64,000 bases of DNA from Luteimonas saliphila. GTDB lineage: Bacteria > Pseudomonadota > Gammaproteobacteria > Xanthomonadales > Xanthomonadaceae. Below the pieces are notes generated by a model, which made no database searches, had not been told where the DNA came from, and worked only from the letters and a program-made list of their open reading frames with translations. The position numbers were made by a program, and so were the translations under genes. Below are positions 31,301-38,575 of this stretch, in pieces. How positions within the stretch are numbered: position 1 is the first letter of the stretch; each line of letters opens with the position of its first letter. The stretch lies in NCBI RefSeq assembly GCF_016774335.1, contig NZ_JAETWA010000045.1, forward strand, positions 124,001 to 188,000, given 5' to 3'.

Positions 31301-31422
31301 TCGATGTCCGGGAACAGCTGCAGCGGCAGCTTGCCGAGGCTGAGCAGGCCGAAGGCGCAGACCAGCGCCACGACCACCGCGACGGCGGCCGGGTTGCGCA
31401 GCGAGGCTTCGGTGAGTTTCAT
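28342..31422 (-). CDS. RND family efflux permease
   Basis: A 1026-residue inner-membrane proton antiporter of the AcrB superfamily: 12 TM helices and two large periplasmic loops, with the pattern MKLTEASLRNPAAVAVVVALV at the start. In TM4 the proton-relay Asp pair of AcrB (DD) is a single Asp (VGMVMDAAVVVAEN). The TM10 Lys region reads LGMVINNAILLV, with Asn instead of Lys. This fits a known variant group of RND pumps whose substrates are hard to predict. ATG 31422 is preceded by GGAG. It follows the LytTR regulator by 134 bp on the same strand. Confidence 0.92.
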   Translation of the reverse strand: MKLTEASLRNPAAVAVVVALVCAFGLLSLGKLPLQLFPDIERPQMSIQTLWRAASPQEMESEIVEPIETVLQGLPGLEEIASNVGTGFSAINLTFAIGSDMDAMLVDVLARMNRLPPLPRDATPPVVQAGADNANDSLTYFFVQKLPGTPGDIRDYRQMIEDRIVPRLTSVEGVAGVAINGGAPEELTITLDLARAAAMDIRVPDVAAVAARATDVSGGVVEAGRREYVLRFAGRYSPDAMGELILAWRDGRPVRLADVATVEVKRPEQRFFAYQNGNPAIGLRILRTHDANVLATLDEVKRVVAGLREDELLPLGLDIAQSFDASVFIHRAIGLLSGSLLAGMLLAVGCLWWFLRDARATGLIACAIPICLLATFIVLQLTGRSLNVISLAGLAFAVGMVMDAAVVVAENIVRLREQGVPAPRAALEGTHQVGGALVASTLTTVAVFLPVIFMQDVEGQLFADLALTISIAVGLSLLVAVTVLPAAAGTWLRTRPRDRQRQGWSRIGDWALRTTATRRRQWAWVMALVPAPLLLAVLLMPQIDYLPPVKRAAVDAFFTFPPGMSPARVDREIAPVLLQRMRPYLDGERSPQLSNWYLNLWPGGGTLGARVVDPADIGELERIVRDEIVTGFPDTRAFASEGELFGGFGGSARAIAIHLQHGDGEALARAAEACRRALGDRFPGANVQSFPNVDAGTPELRISPDDRRLAESGWQRSELATIVRALGEGQWLGEHFDGERRLAIILRGEQADAGRFDAAPLATPLGGVLALGELARVDTVIAPNQLRRIDRRRTVTLTVDPPQAMSLEQALRIVDDEIVPALRGALPADATVRVSGSADRLDQVVGNMATNFAIALLVLFMLMTAMFRSLRDSAVVMATLPLALLGGVAGLRMLDLAAGQTLDLLSMIGFILLLGMVINNAILLVAQAREAQATGASLEDALRQALDQRLRPILIAALTGVLGALPMAVNPGPGAVIYRGLAAVSVGGVALSLLFTVVLVPALMRLAAARAPRRSAADAALVQAPA

Positions 31423-31556
31423 CGGCGCTCCACGCGAGGATCGGCGGAGCGCAAGATGCGCCCGCATCGGCCGCCGGCGATGGCCCGGAAGTCATGCGGC
31501 CGCCGGTTCTGCGACGAGGCGTTGCGATCCCGCGACGAGGCGCGGCGATCGGGCGA

Positions 31557-32411
31557 TCAGAGCAGGATCGAGAGCTTGTCGCGATGGCTGCGCGAGAGCT
31601 TGAGTTCCTGGCCGCAGTCGAGCCGCAGGAAGCTCTCGCCGTTGCTGTGCGGGCGCAACTCGACGACGCGGCTGGCGTTGACGATGGTCGAGCGGTGGAT
31701 GCGCGGGAAGCGCTGCGAATCGAGCTGGCGTTCCAGCTCGCGCATCGTCGCGCGCAGCACCAGGGTTTCGCCGGCGCCGTCCTTGCCGTCGACGTGCAGG
31801 CACATGTAGTCGCCCGCGGCATCGATCCAGCGGATGCCGCGCAGGTCCACCCGGACGGTACGGTGACCATCGCGCACGGCCAGCCTTTCCTCGCGCCGCA
31901 GGCGATCGATCGCGTCGGGCAGCAGCGCCTGCTCGAGCCGTAGCGGCGCCCGCCCGCTCAGCTCGCCCAGCAGTTCCAGCAACTGGCCGCAATGGGCGCC
32001 GGCCTCGCGCTGGGCGCGGACCTCGCGTACGCGCGCGAGCGCCTGCGCCAGGCGGCTGTCCTCGACCGGCTTGAGCAGGTAGTCGGCCGCGGAAGCCTCG
32101 AAGGCGCGGATCGCATAGTGGTCGAACGCGGTCACGAACACGACCAGCGGCATCTCGCTGGCGGGGATGCGGCGCAGCGTCTCGAAGCCGTCCACGCCCG
32201 GCATCTGCACGTCCAGGAACACCAGGTCCGGCTGATCTTCGCGCAGGGCGGCCAGGGCCGATGCGCCATCGCCGTACTGGCCGACGATGTCGACGTCCGC
32301 ATGCGCCTGCAGGCGGATCTCGAGCCCGCGCCGCGCCAGCGGTTCATCGTCGACGATCATCGTGCGCAGGCGCTGCGACGCGGGGATGGGGTTCGACGGC
32401 GCGCAATCCAC
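31557..32411 (-). CDS. LytTR-family response regulator
   Basis: A DNA-binding regulator with an N-terminal receiver domain (VDDEPLARRGLE; phosphoacceptor Asp in LVFLDVQMPG; Lys in YLLKPVE) and a C-terminal LytTR domain (from RTVRVDLRGIRWIDA to IHRSTIVNASRV). GTG 32411 gives 284 residues, lies 5 bases after the kinase stop, and has AGGGA at good spacing. The internal ATG 32360 would give 267. It is coupled with the LytS-type kinase upstream, and the RND pump is directly downstream, so the pump is its likely target. Confidence 0.9.
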   Translation of the reverse strand: MDCAPSNPIPASQRLRTMIVDDEPLARRGLEIRLQAHADVDIVGQYGDGASALAALREDQPDLVFLDVQMPGVDGFETLRRIPASEMPLVVFVTAFDHYAIRAFEASAADYLLKPVEDSRLAQALARVREVRAQREAGAHCGQLLELLGELSGRAPLRLEQALLPDAIDRLRREERLAVRDGHRTVRVDLRGIRWIDAAGDYMCLHVDGKDGAGETLVLRATMRELERQLDSQRFPRIHRSTIVNASRVVELRPHSNGESFLRLDCGQELKLSRSHRDKLSILL

Positions 32412-32416
32412 TGCCT

Positions 32417-33502
32417 TCAGTCCCTGATGGTCTGCGAGGTTTCGAACGGCAGGCGCAACGTGACCTCGATGCCGGGATCGAGGTTGCGGATCGAGAACGA
32501 TCCGGCGTCGCCGTACAGCACCGAAAGCCGCTCGCGCGTGTTGCGCAGGCCGACGCCCTTGCCGGGCGGCACCTGGCCGCCCTCCAGGCTGGAGCAGCCG
32601 GGACCGTCGTCGGCCACCCTCAGCACCAGTTGCGCGCCTTCGCGGTGCGCGCCGATGCGCAGCACGCCGCCCGCGACCTGGCGGGCGACGGCGTACTTGA
32701 TCGCGTTCTCCACCAGCGGCTGCAGCAGCAGGCTGGGCAGCAGTGCGCGCCAGCAGTCTTCGTCGATGTCGGTTTCCACCCGCAGGCGCTCGGCGAAGCG
32801 GATCTTCTCGATGTCGAGATAGAGCGTCAGCGCATCGAGTTCCTGGCGCAGGGTGACGCGCTGCATCGGGTCGTTGTCCAGCGAGTGCCGCAGGAACGCC
32901 GACAGGCCCTGGACCATGCGGTTGGCGGTGCCGTTGTCGCGGTCGAGGATCAGGGTGGAGATCGCGTTGAGGGTGTTGAACAGGAAGTGCGGGTTGAGCT
33001 GGTAGCGCAGCATCTTCAGCTGCGCCTGGTGGGCGATGCTGCGCGCGGCCAGCGTGCGCTCGGTCTCGTTCTGCAACTGGCGGTAATAGCGGATGCCCAG
33101 GTACAGGCCGACCCAGGCCAGCAGCACGTAGATGTACCCGAGCGAGTAGGCGACGAAGGCGATGCGGTTGGCCGGCTTGCAGGTCTCGCAGAACTCCACC
33201 AGCACCGCGCGCGTGGTGGTGTCCATCAGCGCCGAGGTGGCGAGCACCGGCAGCACCATCGCCAGCGCCAGTCGCCTGGGCGGCAGATGCCAGAACAGTC
33301 GCAGCAGGACCCGCAGGCCCAGGGTGGCGATCGCGCCGGTCGTGGCCGCCGTCAGCGGCACCACCCAGTAGCCCGGCGGCTTGTCGTGGGCGATGGCCGC
33401 GAGGTAGCCCAGGGCGAAGTACGCCGACCAGCCGCCGAGGTGCAGCAGCCAGAACAACTGCTGGCGCGGAAGCTCCAGCGGACGGGACAGGGCGATGGAC
33501 AT
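32417..33502 (-). CDS. LytS/YehU-type sensor histidine kinase
   Basis: A 361-residue membrane sensor with four hydrophobic segments (about 15-35, 48-66, 78-96, 120-140) and no large periplasmic domain. The His_kinase domain follows with the phosphorylated His in LRYQLNPHFLFNTLN (about 170), then a HATPase_c domain with PLVENAIKYA and the ADDGPG and GVGLRNTRERL boxes. A membrane-embedded sensor of this type usually reads cell-envelope or small-molecule signals. A Cys pair (CETC) sits in the loop before the last TM. Confidence 0.92.
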   Translation of the reverse strand: MSIALSRPLELPRQQLFWLLHLGGWSAYFALGYLAAIAHDKPPGYWVVPLTAATTGAIATLGLRVLLRLFWHLPPRRLALAMVLPVLATSALMDTTTRAVLVEFCETCKPANRIAFVAYSLGYIYVLLAWVGLYLGIRYYRQLQNETERTLAARSIAHQAQLKMLRYQLNPHFLFNTLNAISTLILDRDNGTANRMVQGLSAFLRHSLDNDPMQRVTLRQELDALTLYLDIEKIRFAERLRVETDIDEDCWRALLPSLLLQPLVENAIKYAVARQVAGGVLRIGAHREGAQLVLRVADDGPGCSSLEGGQVPPGKGVGLRNTRERLSVLYGDAGSFSIRNLDPGIEVTLRLPFETSQTIRD

Positions 33503-33650
33503 CGGCGGGCTTCCGGGCGCAACGTCGGCATCCTACCGCCGTCGCGGGCCGGCAGGGCTCGCCCCGGCGCGGATGGGACACGGTTCGTCGCGCGCCGCCG
33601 CTCGGGGCGCATGGAAACGGCCGCGGCGATCGTGCGACCGGCGTACCCGC

Positions 33651-34097
33651 TCACTCCCCGCTGAACGACGCCCGCGGCGAGTAGTCCGTCGGCCGCAGCA
33701 CGTGTTCCTCGATGTCGCCGACGAAGCGGCCGTGCTCGCTGGCAGTCTCGCGCTTGATCCGCGCCCATTCCTCGTCGGCCATGAACGCGGCCCAGCGTTC
33801 GCGCATCGTCGTCTCGTCCGGCCACTGCAGCAGGTAGACGAAGCGCGGCGGCCTGCCGTCCTCGCCGCGGCTCTCCCACGTCGAGACGATGTGGAAGCCG
33901 TGGCGGGCCATGATCCGTGCGGCGTGGTCGCGGAAGCGGTCGTGGAAGGCCGCGCGGGTCTCGTCGAAGATCGCGTAGACCCGCAGCTGGTGGATCGGGC
34001 CAGCGGGTTCGCGGGCGGGCAGGGGGGCGGCATGCAGCAGGCCGAGCAGCAGGCTCGCGGCCAGCCAGAGCGGCAGTGGGGAACGTCGCGGCGTCAT
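33651..34097 (-). CDS. Exported NIPSNAP-family protein
   Basis: A 148-residue secreted protein. A signal peptide (LPLWLAASLLLGLLHAAPLPA) is followed by a NIPSNAP/ferredoxin-like domain with the family-type opening IHQLRVYAIF, a central VYLLQWPDETTMRERWAAF, and a closing Glu/His-rich region. NIPSNAP proteins have no single agreed function. The ATG at 34097 is chosen from the signal peptide. It stands alone, 148 bp from genes on each side on the same strand. Confidence 0.8.
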   Translation of the reverse strand: MTPRRSPLPLWLAASLLLGLLHAAPLPAREPAGPIHQLRVYAIFDETRAAFHDRFRDHAARIMARHGFHIVSTWESRGEDGRPPRFVYLLQWPDETTMRERWAAFMADEEWARIKRETASEHGRFVGDIEEHVLRPTDYSPRASFSGE

Positions 34098-34244
34098 CGG
34101 CGGCTCCGGTGCGGGTCCACTGCCATGGGAGCGTGCGGCGTGCGACAAGTTCCCCGGTCGAACCGGCGTTTCCCCGCAAGGCGGGTGGCCATCATCGACG
34201 CGATGGAACACTCCGTCACCGGGACGGGCGCTGTCCGGCGGGAA

Positions 34245-34910
34245 TCAGCCCGCGGCCTGCCGGCTCGGATCGCCGATTTCCAGTTCGCGCAGGATCACGC
34301 TGGCCTGGGTCCGGTTGCGCGCGCCGAGTTTCTCGAAGATCACCGACAGGTGCGCCTTGACGGTGCGCTCCTGGATGTCGAGTCGGTCGGCGATCTGCTT
34401 GTTGAGCAGGCCCTGCGCCACCAGGGTGAGCACGCGGAACTGCTGCGGCGTGAGGCTGGCCAGGCGTGCGGCGAGGTCGGCATCCGCCGGGGAGGAGCGG
34501 GTGCGGGTGACCGCGCCGCGCAGCGCCGGCGGCAGCCACTGTTCGCAGTCCAGTACGGTGCGGATGGCCTCGCGCAGTTCGTCGAGCCCGGCGCTCTTGG
34601 GGATGTAGCCGGCGGCGCCGTGGTCGAGCGCGCGGCGCACGGTCTGCGGATCCTCGTTGGCCGAAACCAGCACCACCGCGACCGCGGGGTACTGTGCGCG
34701 GATCGCGGCCAGCCCGGCCAGGCCGTGGTTGCCGGGCATGTGCAGGTCGAGCAGGACCAGGTCGATGTCGCCGCGCGACTCGAGCAGCCCCAGCACGCCA
34801 TCGAGGGATTCGGCCTCGCAGGTCGTGACGTCGCTGGCGGCTTCAGCGGCAGCGCCGCGCAGCGCCGCGCGGAACAGCGGGTGGTCGTCGGCGATCAGCA
34901 GGGTGGGCAT
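34245..34910 (-). CDS. NarL/FixJ-family response regulator
   Basis: A two-domain transcription regulator, 221 residues. The receiver domain (IADDHPLF, phosphoacceptor Asp in LLDLHMPG, Lys in GYIPKSAG) is followed by a LuxR-type helix-turn-helix (about 148-205) with LTPQQFRVLTLVAQGLLNKQIA. No histidine kinase is adjacent, so it is an orphan regulator. It is 9 bp downstream of the GNAT gene, on the same strand, and probably in one transcript with it. Confidence 0.92.
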   Translation of the reverse strand: MPTLLIADDHPLFRAALRGAAAEAASDVTTCEAESLDGVLGLLESRGDIDLVLLDLHMPGNHGLAGLAAIRAQYPAVAVVLVSANEDPQTVRRALDHGAAGYIPKSAGLDELREAIRTVLDCEQWLPPALRGAVTRTRSSPADADLAARLASLTPQQFRVLTLVAQGLLNKQIADRLDIQERTVKAHLSVIFEKLGARNRTQASVILRELEIGDPSRQAAG

Positions 34911-34919
34911 GCGCGAAGC

Positions 34920-35375
34920 CTACAGCGCGCGGGTCATGTAGGTGCTGTTGGGATCGTCGATGTAGTCGCCGAAGGGCCCGCACTCGACGAAACCGGCCGC
35001 CGCGTACATCCGCCGCGCCGGCGCGAAGTAGGCCATCGAGCCGGTTTCCAGGCTCACTCGCGCGTAGCCGGAGCGGCGCGCCTCGGCCAGCAGGTGGTCG
35101 AGCATCGTCCTGGCGACGCCGCGGCGAAGCCAGGCGCGCGCGGTACGCATCGCCTTGATCTCGGCGTGCCCGGGGGCGAGGTGTTGCAGCGCACCGCAGC
35201 CGATCAGGCTCCCGCCGTCGTGGACCGTCCAGACCCGCACCGTCGTCCGGCGCAGGCCGGATAGGTCGAGCGCGTGCTGGCTCTCCGGCGGCGCGGTGGC
35301 CTGCATGGCCGCGCGATGTTCCTCCATGAGTGCGGCGAAGGCGGGGTCGTCGAGGTCGGCGGGTCGGATCTGCAT
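34920..35375 (-). CDS. GNAT-family N-acetyltransferase
   Basis: A 151-residue acetyltransferase of the GNAT fold. Acetyl-CoA binding is suggested by AWLRRGVARTMLDHLLAEAR (motif A, with RRGVA matching Q/RxxGxG/A). The C-terminal TGSMAYFAPARRMYAAAGF matches motif B. The substrate amine is unknown. The ATG at 35375 gives a normal-length GNAT; the longer frame upstream has no plausible protein features. It forms a short operon with the NarL-type regulator. Confidence 0.88.
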   Translation of the reverse strand: MQIRPADLDDPAFAALMEEHRAAMQATAPPESQHALDLSGLRRTTVRVWTVHDGGSLIGCGALQHLAPGHAEIKAMRTARAWLRRGVARTMLDHLLAEARRSGYARVSLETGSMAYFAPARRMYAAAGFVECGPFGDYIDDPNSTYMTRAL

Positions 35376-35740
35376 GCCTGGAACGTCCGTATGCGCTTCC
35401 CGCGCGAAAAGAAGACGAGTGGCGGATGGATGTGACGACGCGCGCGTGCCGCCATGCTCCGCTATGCCCCCGCACGCAGCCACGCATGAGGTCTTGGCGG
35501 GCATTGTGCCGTGCCTCCGTCGTCGATGCGCATCGCGCATCGATGGTGTCGCGCTTCGTGCCGGCAGGCGCCCAGGGCCGGTGAGCGATCGGCGACGTGC
35601 CCCCGCCCGGTGGTGCAGGGCGGGCCGGCCGTTCGTGCCCGGCGGGGAGGCATGCGGCGGCCACGCTATCAGGGGCATGCGCCTTTGGCGTGGTACCAAA
35701 GTACGATGGAGGCGCATCGCGCGGGTGCTACCGTGCCGGC
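35376..35740 (+). other. Divergent intergenic region, no gene seen
   Basis: 365 bp between the GNAT and oligomer-hydrolase starts, with no supported gene. An inverted repeat CTTTGG...CCAAAG (35683-35701, 7-base loop) lies 40 bp before the hydrolase ATG and could be an operator. TACCGT at 35729-35734 is a possible weak -10, which would give a nearly leaderless mRNA. Confidence 0.4.
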
Positions 35741-37576
35741 ATGACGACCACATCGATCATCGGGACGCTGTGCACGGCCGCGCTCGCGGTGGGGCTCGTG
35801 GCCTGCGCCGGCGCGCCGCGCAACGCATCACCGGAGGCAGCCGTGTTCACCGCGCAGCGCAGCAGCGAACATCGTGGCCAGGACGACCTGCTCACCGCCG
35901 GCCTAGGCCTCGACGGCCTGCGCGCGATGACGCCACCCGCGTTCGCCGATCCGGCGCAGCCGACCGCGGCCGAACTGCGGCGACGCGCGGTCTGGAGCAA
36001 CTGGCGCGGCATCGCCGACCTCGCGCCGGGCGGTGGCTACGGCGAACTGTTCGGCAGCCTCGCGGCGGTACCCGGTCGGGAGTTCCACGGCTATGCCCGG
36101 CTGCCCGGCGCGTCGCAGCCGCACCGGGTGATGCTGCAGTTGCCCGACGCTTTCGATGCGGGCAGGCGCTGCGTGGTGGTGACCGCGTCTTCCGGTTCGC
36201 GCGGCATCTATGGCGCGATCGCGGTCGCCGGCGCCTGGGGGCTGCCGAAGGGCTGCGCGGTGGCGTATACCGACAAGGGCGCCGGCACCGACTACTTCGA
36301 TCTCGACGACCACACGGGCGTCCACGCCGACGGAACCCGCGGCGCGCTCGCCGCCGGCGAGCTGGCCTTCATTCCGGATGCACCGGTCGGCGCGTCCGGT
36401 ATCGCGGTCAAGCACGCGCACTCGAAGGACAACCCGGAAGCGGACTGGGGCCGGCACGTGCGGCAGGCGGCCGAGTTCGCGCTGCGGACCCTGGACCAGG
36501 CACTGCCGGCCGCCGCGCCCTTCACGTTCGACAACACGCGCGTCATCGCGGTCGGCCTGTCCAACGGCGGCGGCGCGGTGCTGCGCGCGGCGGAACTCGA
36601 GGGCGACTGGCTCGACGCGGTGGTCGCGGGCGAACCCAACGTGTTCGTCGAGGGCCATGGCGGGCGCTCGCTGTACGACTACACCACCGAGGCGGCGCTG
36701 CTGATGCCGTGCGCGCAACTGCATCTCGACGGTCTGCCGCAACCGCCGCTGCGTGCCCAGGCCGGCGCGTCGTGGCTGCTGCGCTGCGGATCGCTGCAGG
36801 CCGCCGGGCTGGTCGAAGGCGCCGATCCGGCCGCGCAGTCCAGGTCGGCGTACGAGCGCATGATCGCGGGCGGCTGGAGCGAAGGCGCGATCCGCGCCGG
36901 CGTGCTCTCCACCGGCTTCGACCTGTGGCGCGCGGTGGCGGCCACCTATGCCTCGGCCTACGGCCGCTACGGCGTCGGCGAACACCCCTGCGGCTTCGCG
37001 TTCTCCGCGCAGAACCCGGATGTCTCCGTGCGCGCGGCGACACCCGCCGAACAGGCCGCGTGGTGGAGCGATGCCAGCGGTATCCCGCCGGGCGCCGGCG
37101 TGGGCCTGACGGAGATGCCGGTCGCCTTGCCGGACGCCACGCTGCCGGGCCTGCGCTGCCTGCGTGCGCTGCACGACGGCGACGACGCGAACGCCGGACG
37201 CGTGCGAGCGGGCATCGGCGCCACCCGCGCCGCGCCGCCGCGCGTCGGCCTGCCGGTGGTGGTGGTGCACGGTAGCGACGACGGGCTGGTGCCGATGGCC
37301 TTCAGCAGTACGCCGTACGTCGCCGCGTCGCGCGCGGCCGGCCGCGACGTGCGCTACTGGCAGGTGCGCAACGCCCAGCATTTCGACGGCTTCCTCGGCC
37401 TGCCGGACTATGCCGCGCGTTACCTGCCGCTGCTGCCTTACGTGTACGCCGCACTGGACCGGGTTGAAGCGCACCTGGACGGCCACGGCCAGCTGCCGTC
37501 GGACGCCGTGATCCAGACCCGTCCTCGCGGCCCGGGTACGCCCCTGGCGGCCGACCACCTCGCGATGCCGGACTAG
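35741..37576 (+). CDS. 3-hydroxybutyrate oligomer hydrolase
   Basis: A 611-residue esterase of the D-(-)-3-hydroxybutyrate oligomer hydrolase family, which cuts oligomers released from poly-3-hydroxybutyrate. The N-terminus is a lipoprotein-like signal ending LVAC (Cys about 20), so it is probably exported or anchored. The nucleophile motif is VGLSNGGGAVLR (Ser about 271). The acid region is VVVVHGSDDGLVP, with His in RNAQHFDGF. Being on the strand of phaEC and only 1 kb away supports a PHB role. The inverted repeat upstream may regulate it. Confidence 0.85.
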   Translation: MTTTSIIGTLCTAALAVGLVACAGAPRNASPEAAVFTAQRSSEHRGQDDLLTAGLGLDGLRAMTPPAFADPAQPTAAELRRRAVWSNWRGIADLAPGGGYGELFGSLAAVPGREFHGYARLPGASQPHRVMLQLPDAFDAGRRCVVVTASSGSRGIYGAIAVAGAWGLPKGCAVAYTDKGAGTDYFDLDDHTGVHADGTRGALAAGELAFIPDAPVGASGIAVKHAHSKDNPEADWGRHVRQAAEFALRTLDQALPAAAPFTFDNTRVIAVGLSNGGGAVLRAAELEGDWLDAVVAGEPNVFVEGHGGRSLYDYTTEAALLMPCAQLHLDGLPQPPLRAQAGASWLLRCGSLQAAGLVEGADPAAQSRSAYERMIAGGWSEGAIRAGVLSTGFDLWRAVAATYASAYGRYGVGEHPCGFAFSAQNPDVSVRAATPAEQAAWWSDASGIPPGAGVGLTEMPVALPDATLPGLRCLRALHDGDDANAGRVRAGIGATRAAPPRVGLPVVVVHGSDDGLVPMAFSSTPYVAASRAAGRDVRYWQVRNAQHFDGFLGLPDYAARYLPLLPYVYAALDRVEAHLDGHGQLPSDAVIQTRPRGPGTPLAADHLAMPD

Positions 37577-37585
37577 CGCCGCGCC

Positions 37586-37728
37586 CGTAGCCCGGATAAG
37601 CGCAGCGCATCCGGGGCTTCGCGCCCCCATCCGTTTCCCCGGCAGACGAAAATGGGACCGTCGATCGGAAACGCGACGCCGCATTGAGGGTCCACGGACT
37701 CGGATGCGCTGCGCTTATCCGGGCTACG
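37586..37728. repeat. Paired inverted REP-type repeats (28-bp arms)
   Basis: Two perfect inverted 28-bp arms, at 37586-37613 (reading CGTAGCCCGGATAAGCG...) and 37701-37728, flank an 87-bp spacer. The GTAGCCCGGATNAGCGCAGCGCATCCG type is a well-known intergenic REP in Xanthomonas, Pseudomonas and relatives. The pair sits just after the oligomer hydrolase gene and could fold into a large hairpin in its transcript. Confidence 0.85.
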
Positions 37729-37857
37729 TGACTGCCCGCCGGGGCAGCAGGCGCGCAGGCGCGGGATCCATGAGCCGGGCCGGTGCATCGCCGCCGCTTG
37801 CCCCATCCTCACGCCGGGTTTGGCACTCTGGAATGCCGCCGTTTCCGCAGGCCCGCC

Positions 37858-38478
37858 ATGTCCAGACCCCGCCACTTCTCGATGCTGCGCGACTTCCAGC
37901 TGGCCGACTGGTTCACCCTGGCCAATGCCTTCTGCGGCACTGGTGCGGTGTTCGCGGCGATGCGGTTCCTGCAGGACGGCATCGTGCGCGACCTGATGGT
38001 CGGCATGGCCCTGATCCCGCTGGCGTTCGTATTCGACGCGCTCGATGGCCGCGTGGCGCGCTGGCGCAAGGTTGCCTCCACCCTGGGGCGCGAGCTGGAC
38101 TCGCTGGCCGACGTGATCTCCTTCGGCCTGGCGCCGGCGGCGCTGGCCTACGCCTGCGGGATGCAGGGCGGCTGGGACTGGGTCGTGCTGAGCTATTTCG
38201 TCGCCTGCGGCGTCAGCCGCCTGGCGCGCTACAACGTCACCGCCGAGACACTCGCCGACGGCGGCGACAAGGTGAAGTATTTCGAGGGCACGCCGATCCC
38301 GAGCAGCGTGCTGATCGTGGCCCTGCTCGCGGTGGCGGCCTGGCAGGGCGCCATCGGCGATGCGATCTGGTTCGGCCAATGGCAGCTCGGCCCCTGGCAG
38401 CTGCACCCGCTGGTGCTGGTGTTCGCACTGTCGGGCTCGCTGATGATCAGCAAGACGATCCGCATCCCGAAGATGTGA
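37858..38478 (+). CDS. pssA: CDP-diacylglycerol-serine O-phosphatidyltransferase PssA
   Basis: Makes phosphatidylserine in the inner membrane, the route to phosphatidylethanolamine. The 206-residue, multi-TM protein carries the CDP-alcohol phosphotransferase signature D-x2-DG-x2-AR-x8-G-x3-D-x3-D, seen as DALDGRVAR...GRELDSLAD (about residues 62-84). The opening FQLADWFTLANAFCGTGA matches the bacterial PssA type. It lies between the oligomer hydrolase and the PHA synthase genes, on the same strand, though the functions differ. ATG 37858 lacks a clear Shine-Dalgarno. Confidence 0.93.
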   Translation: MSRPRHFSMLRDFQLADWFTLANAFCGTGAVFAAMRFLQDGIVRDLMVGMALIPLAFVFDALDGRVARWRKVASTLGRELDSLADVISFGLAPAALAYACGMQGGWDWVVLSYFVACGVSRLARYNVTAETLADGGDKVKYFEGTPIPSSVLIVALLAVAAWQGAIGDAIWFGQWQLGPWQLHPLVLVFALSGSLMISKTIRIPKM

Positions 38479-38575
38479 ACGGACGATACCGGCCGGCCTG
38501 CAGCGGTTCGAGGCGGAGGCCGCGCGCGGATTCGCGCCTGCCGTTGCTATGATCGGGGCGGCACAGGAGGACGGC

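Noticed and set aside
26258-31870. Very long open frame on the minus strand (1870 codons) crossing the RND permease and adaptor genes
   Set aside because: It runs in a different frame from the clear RND genes, has no family motifs and is Arg/Ala-rich, the usual shadow of high-GC genes.
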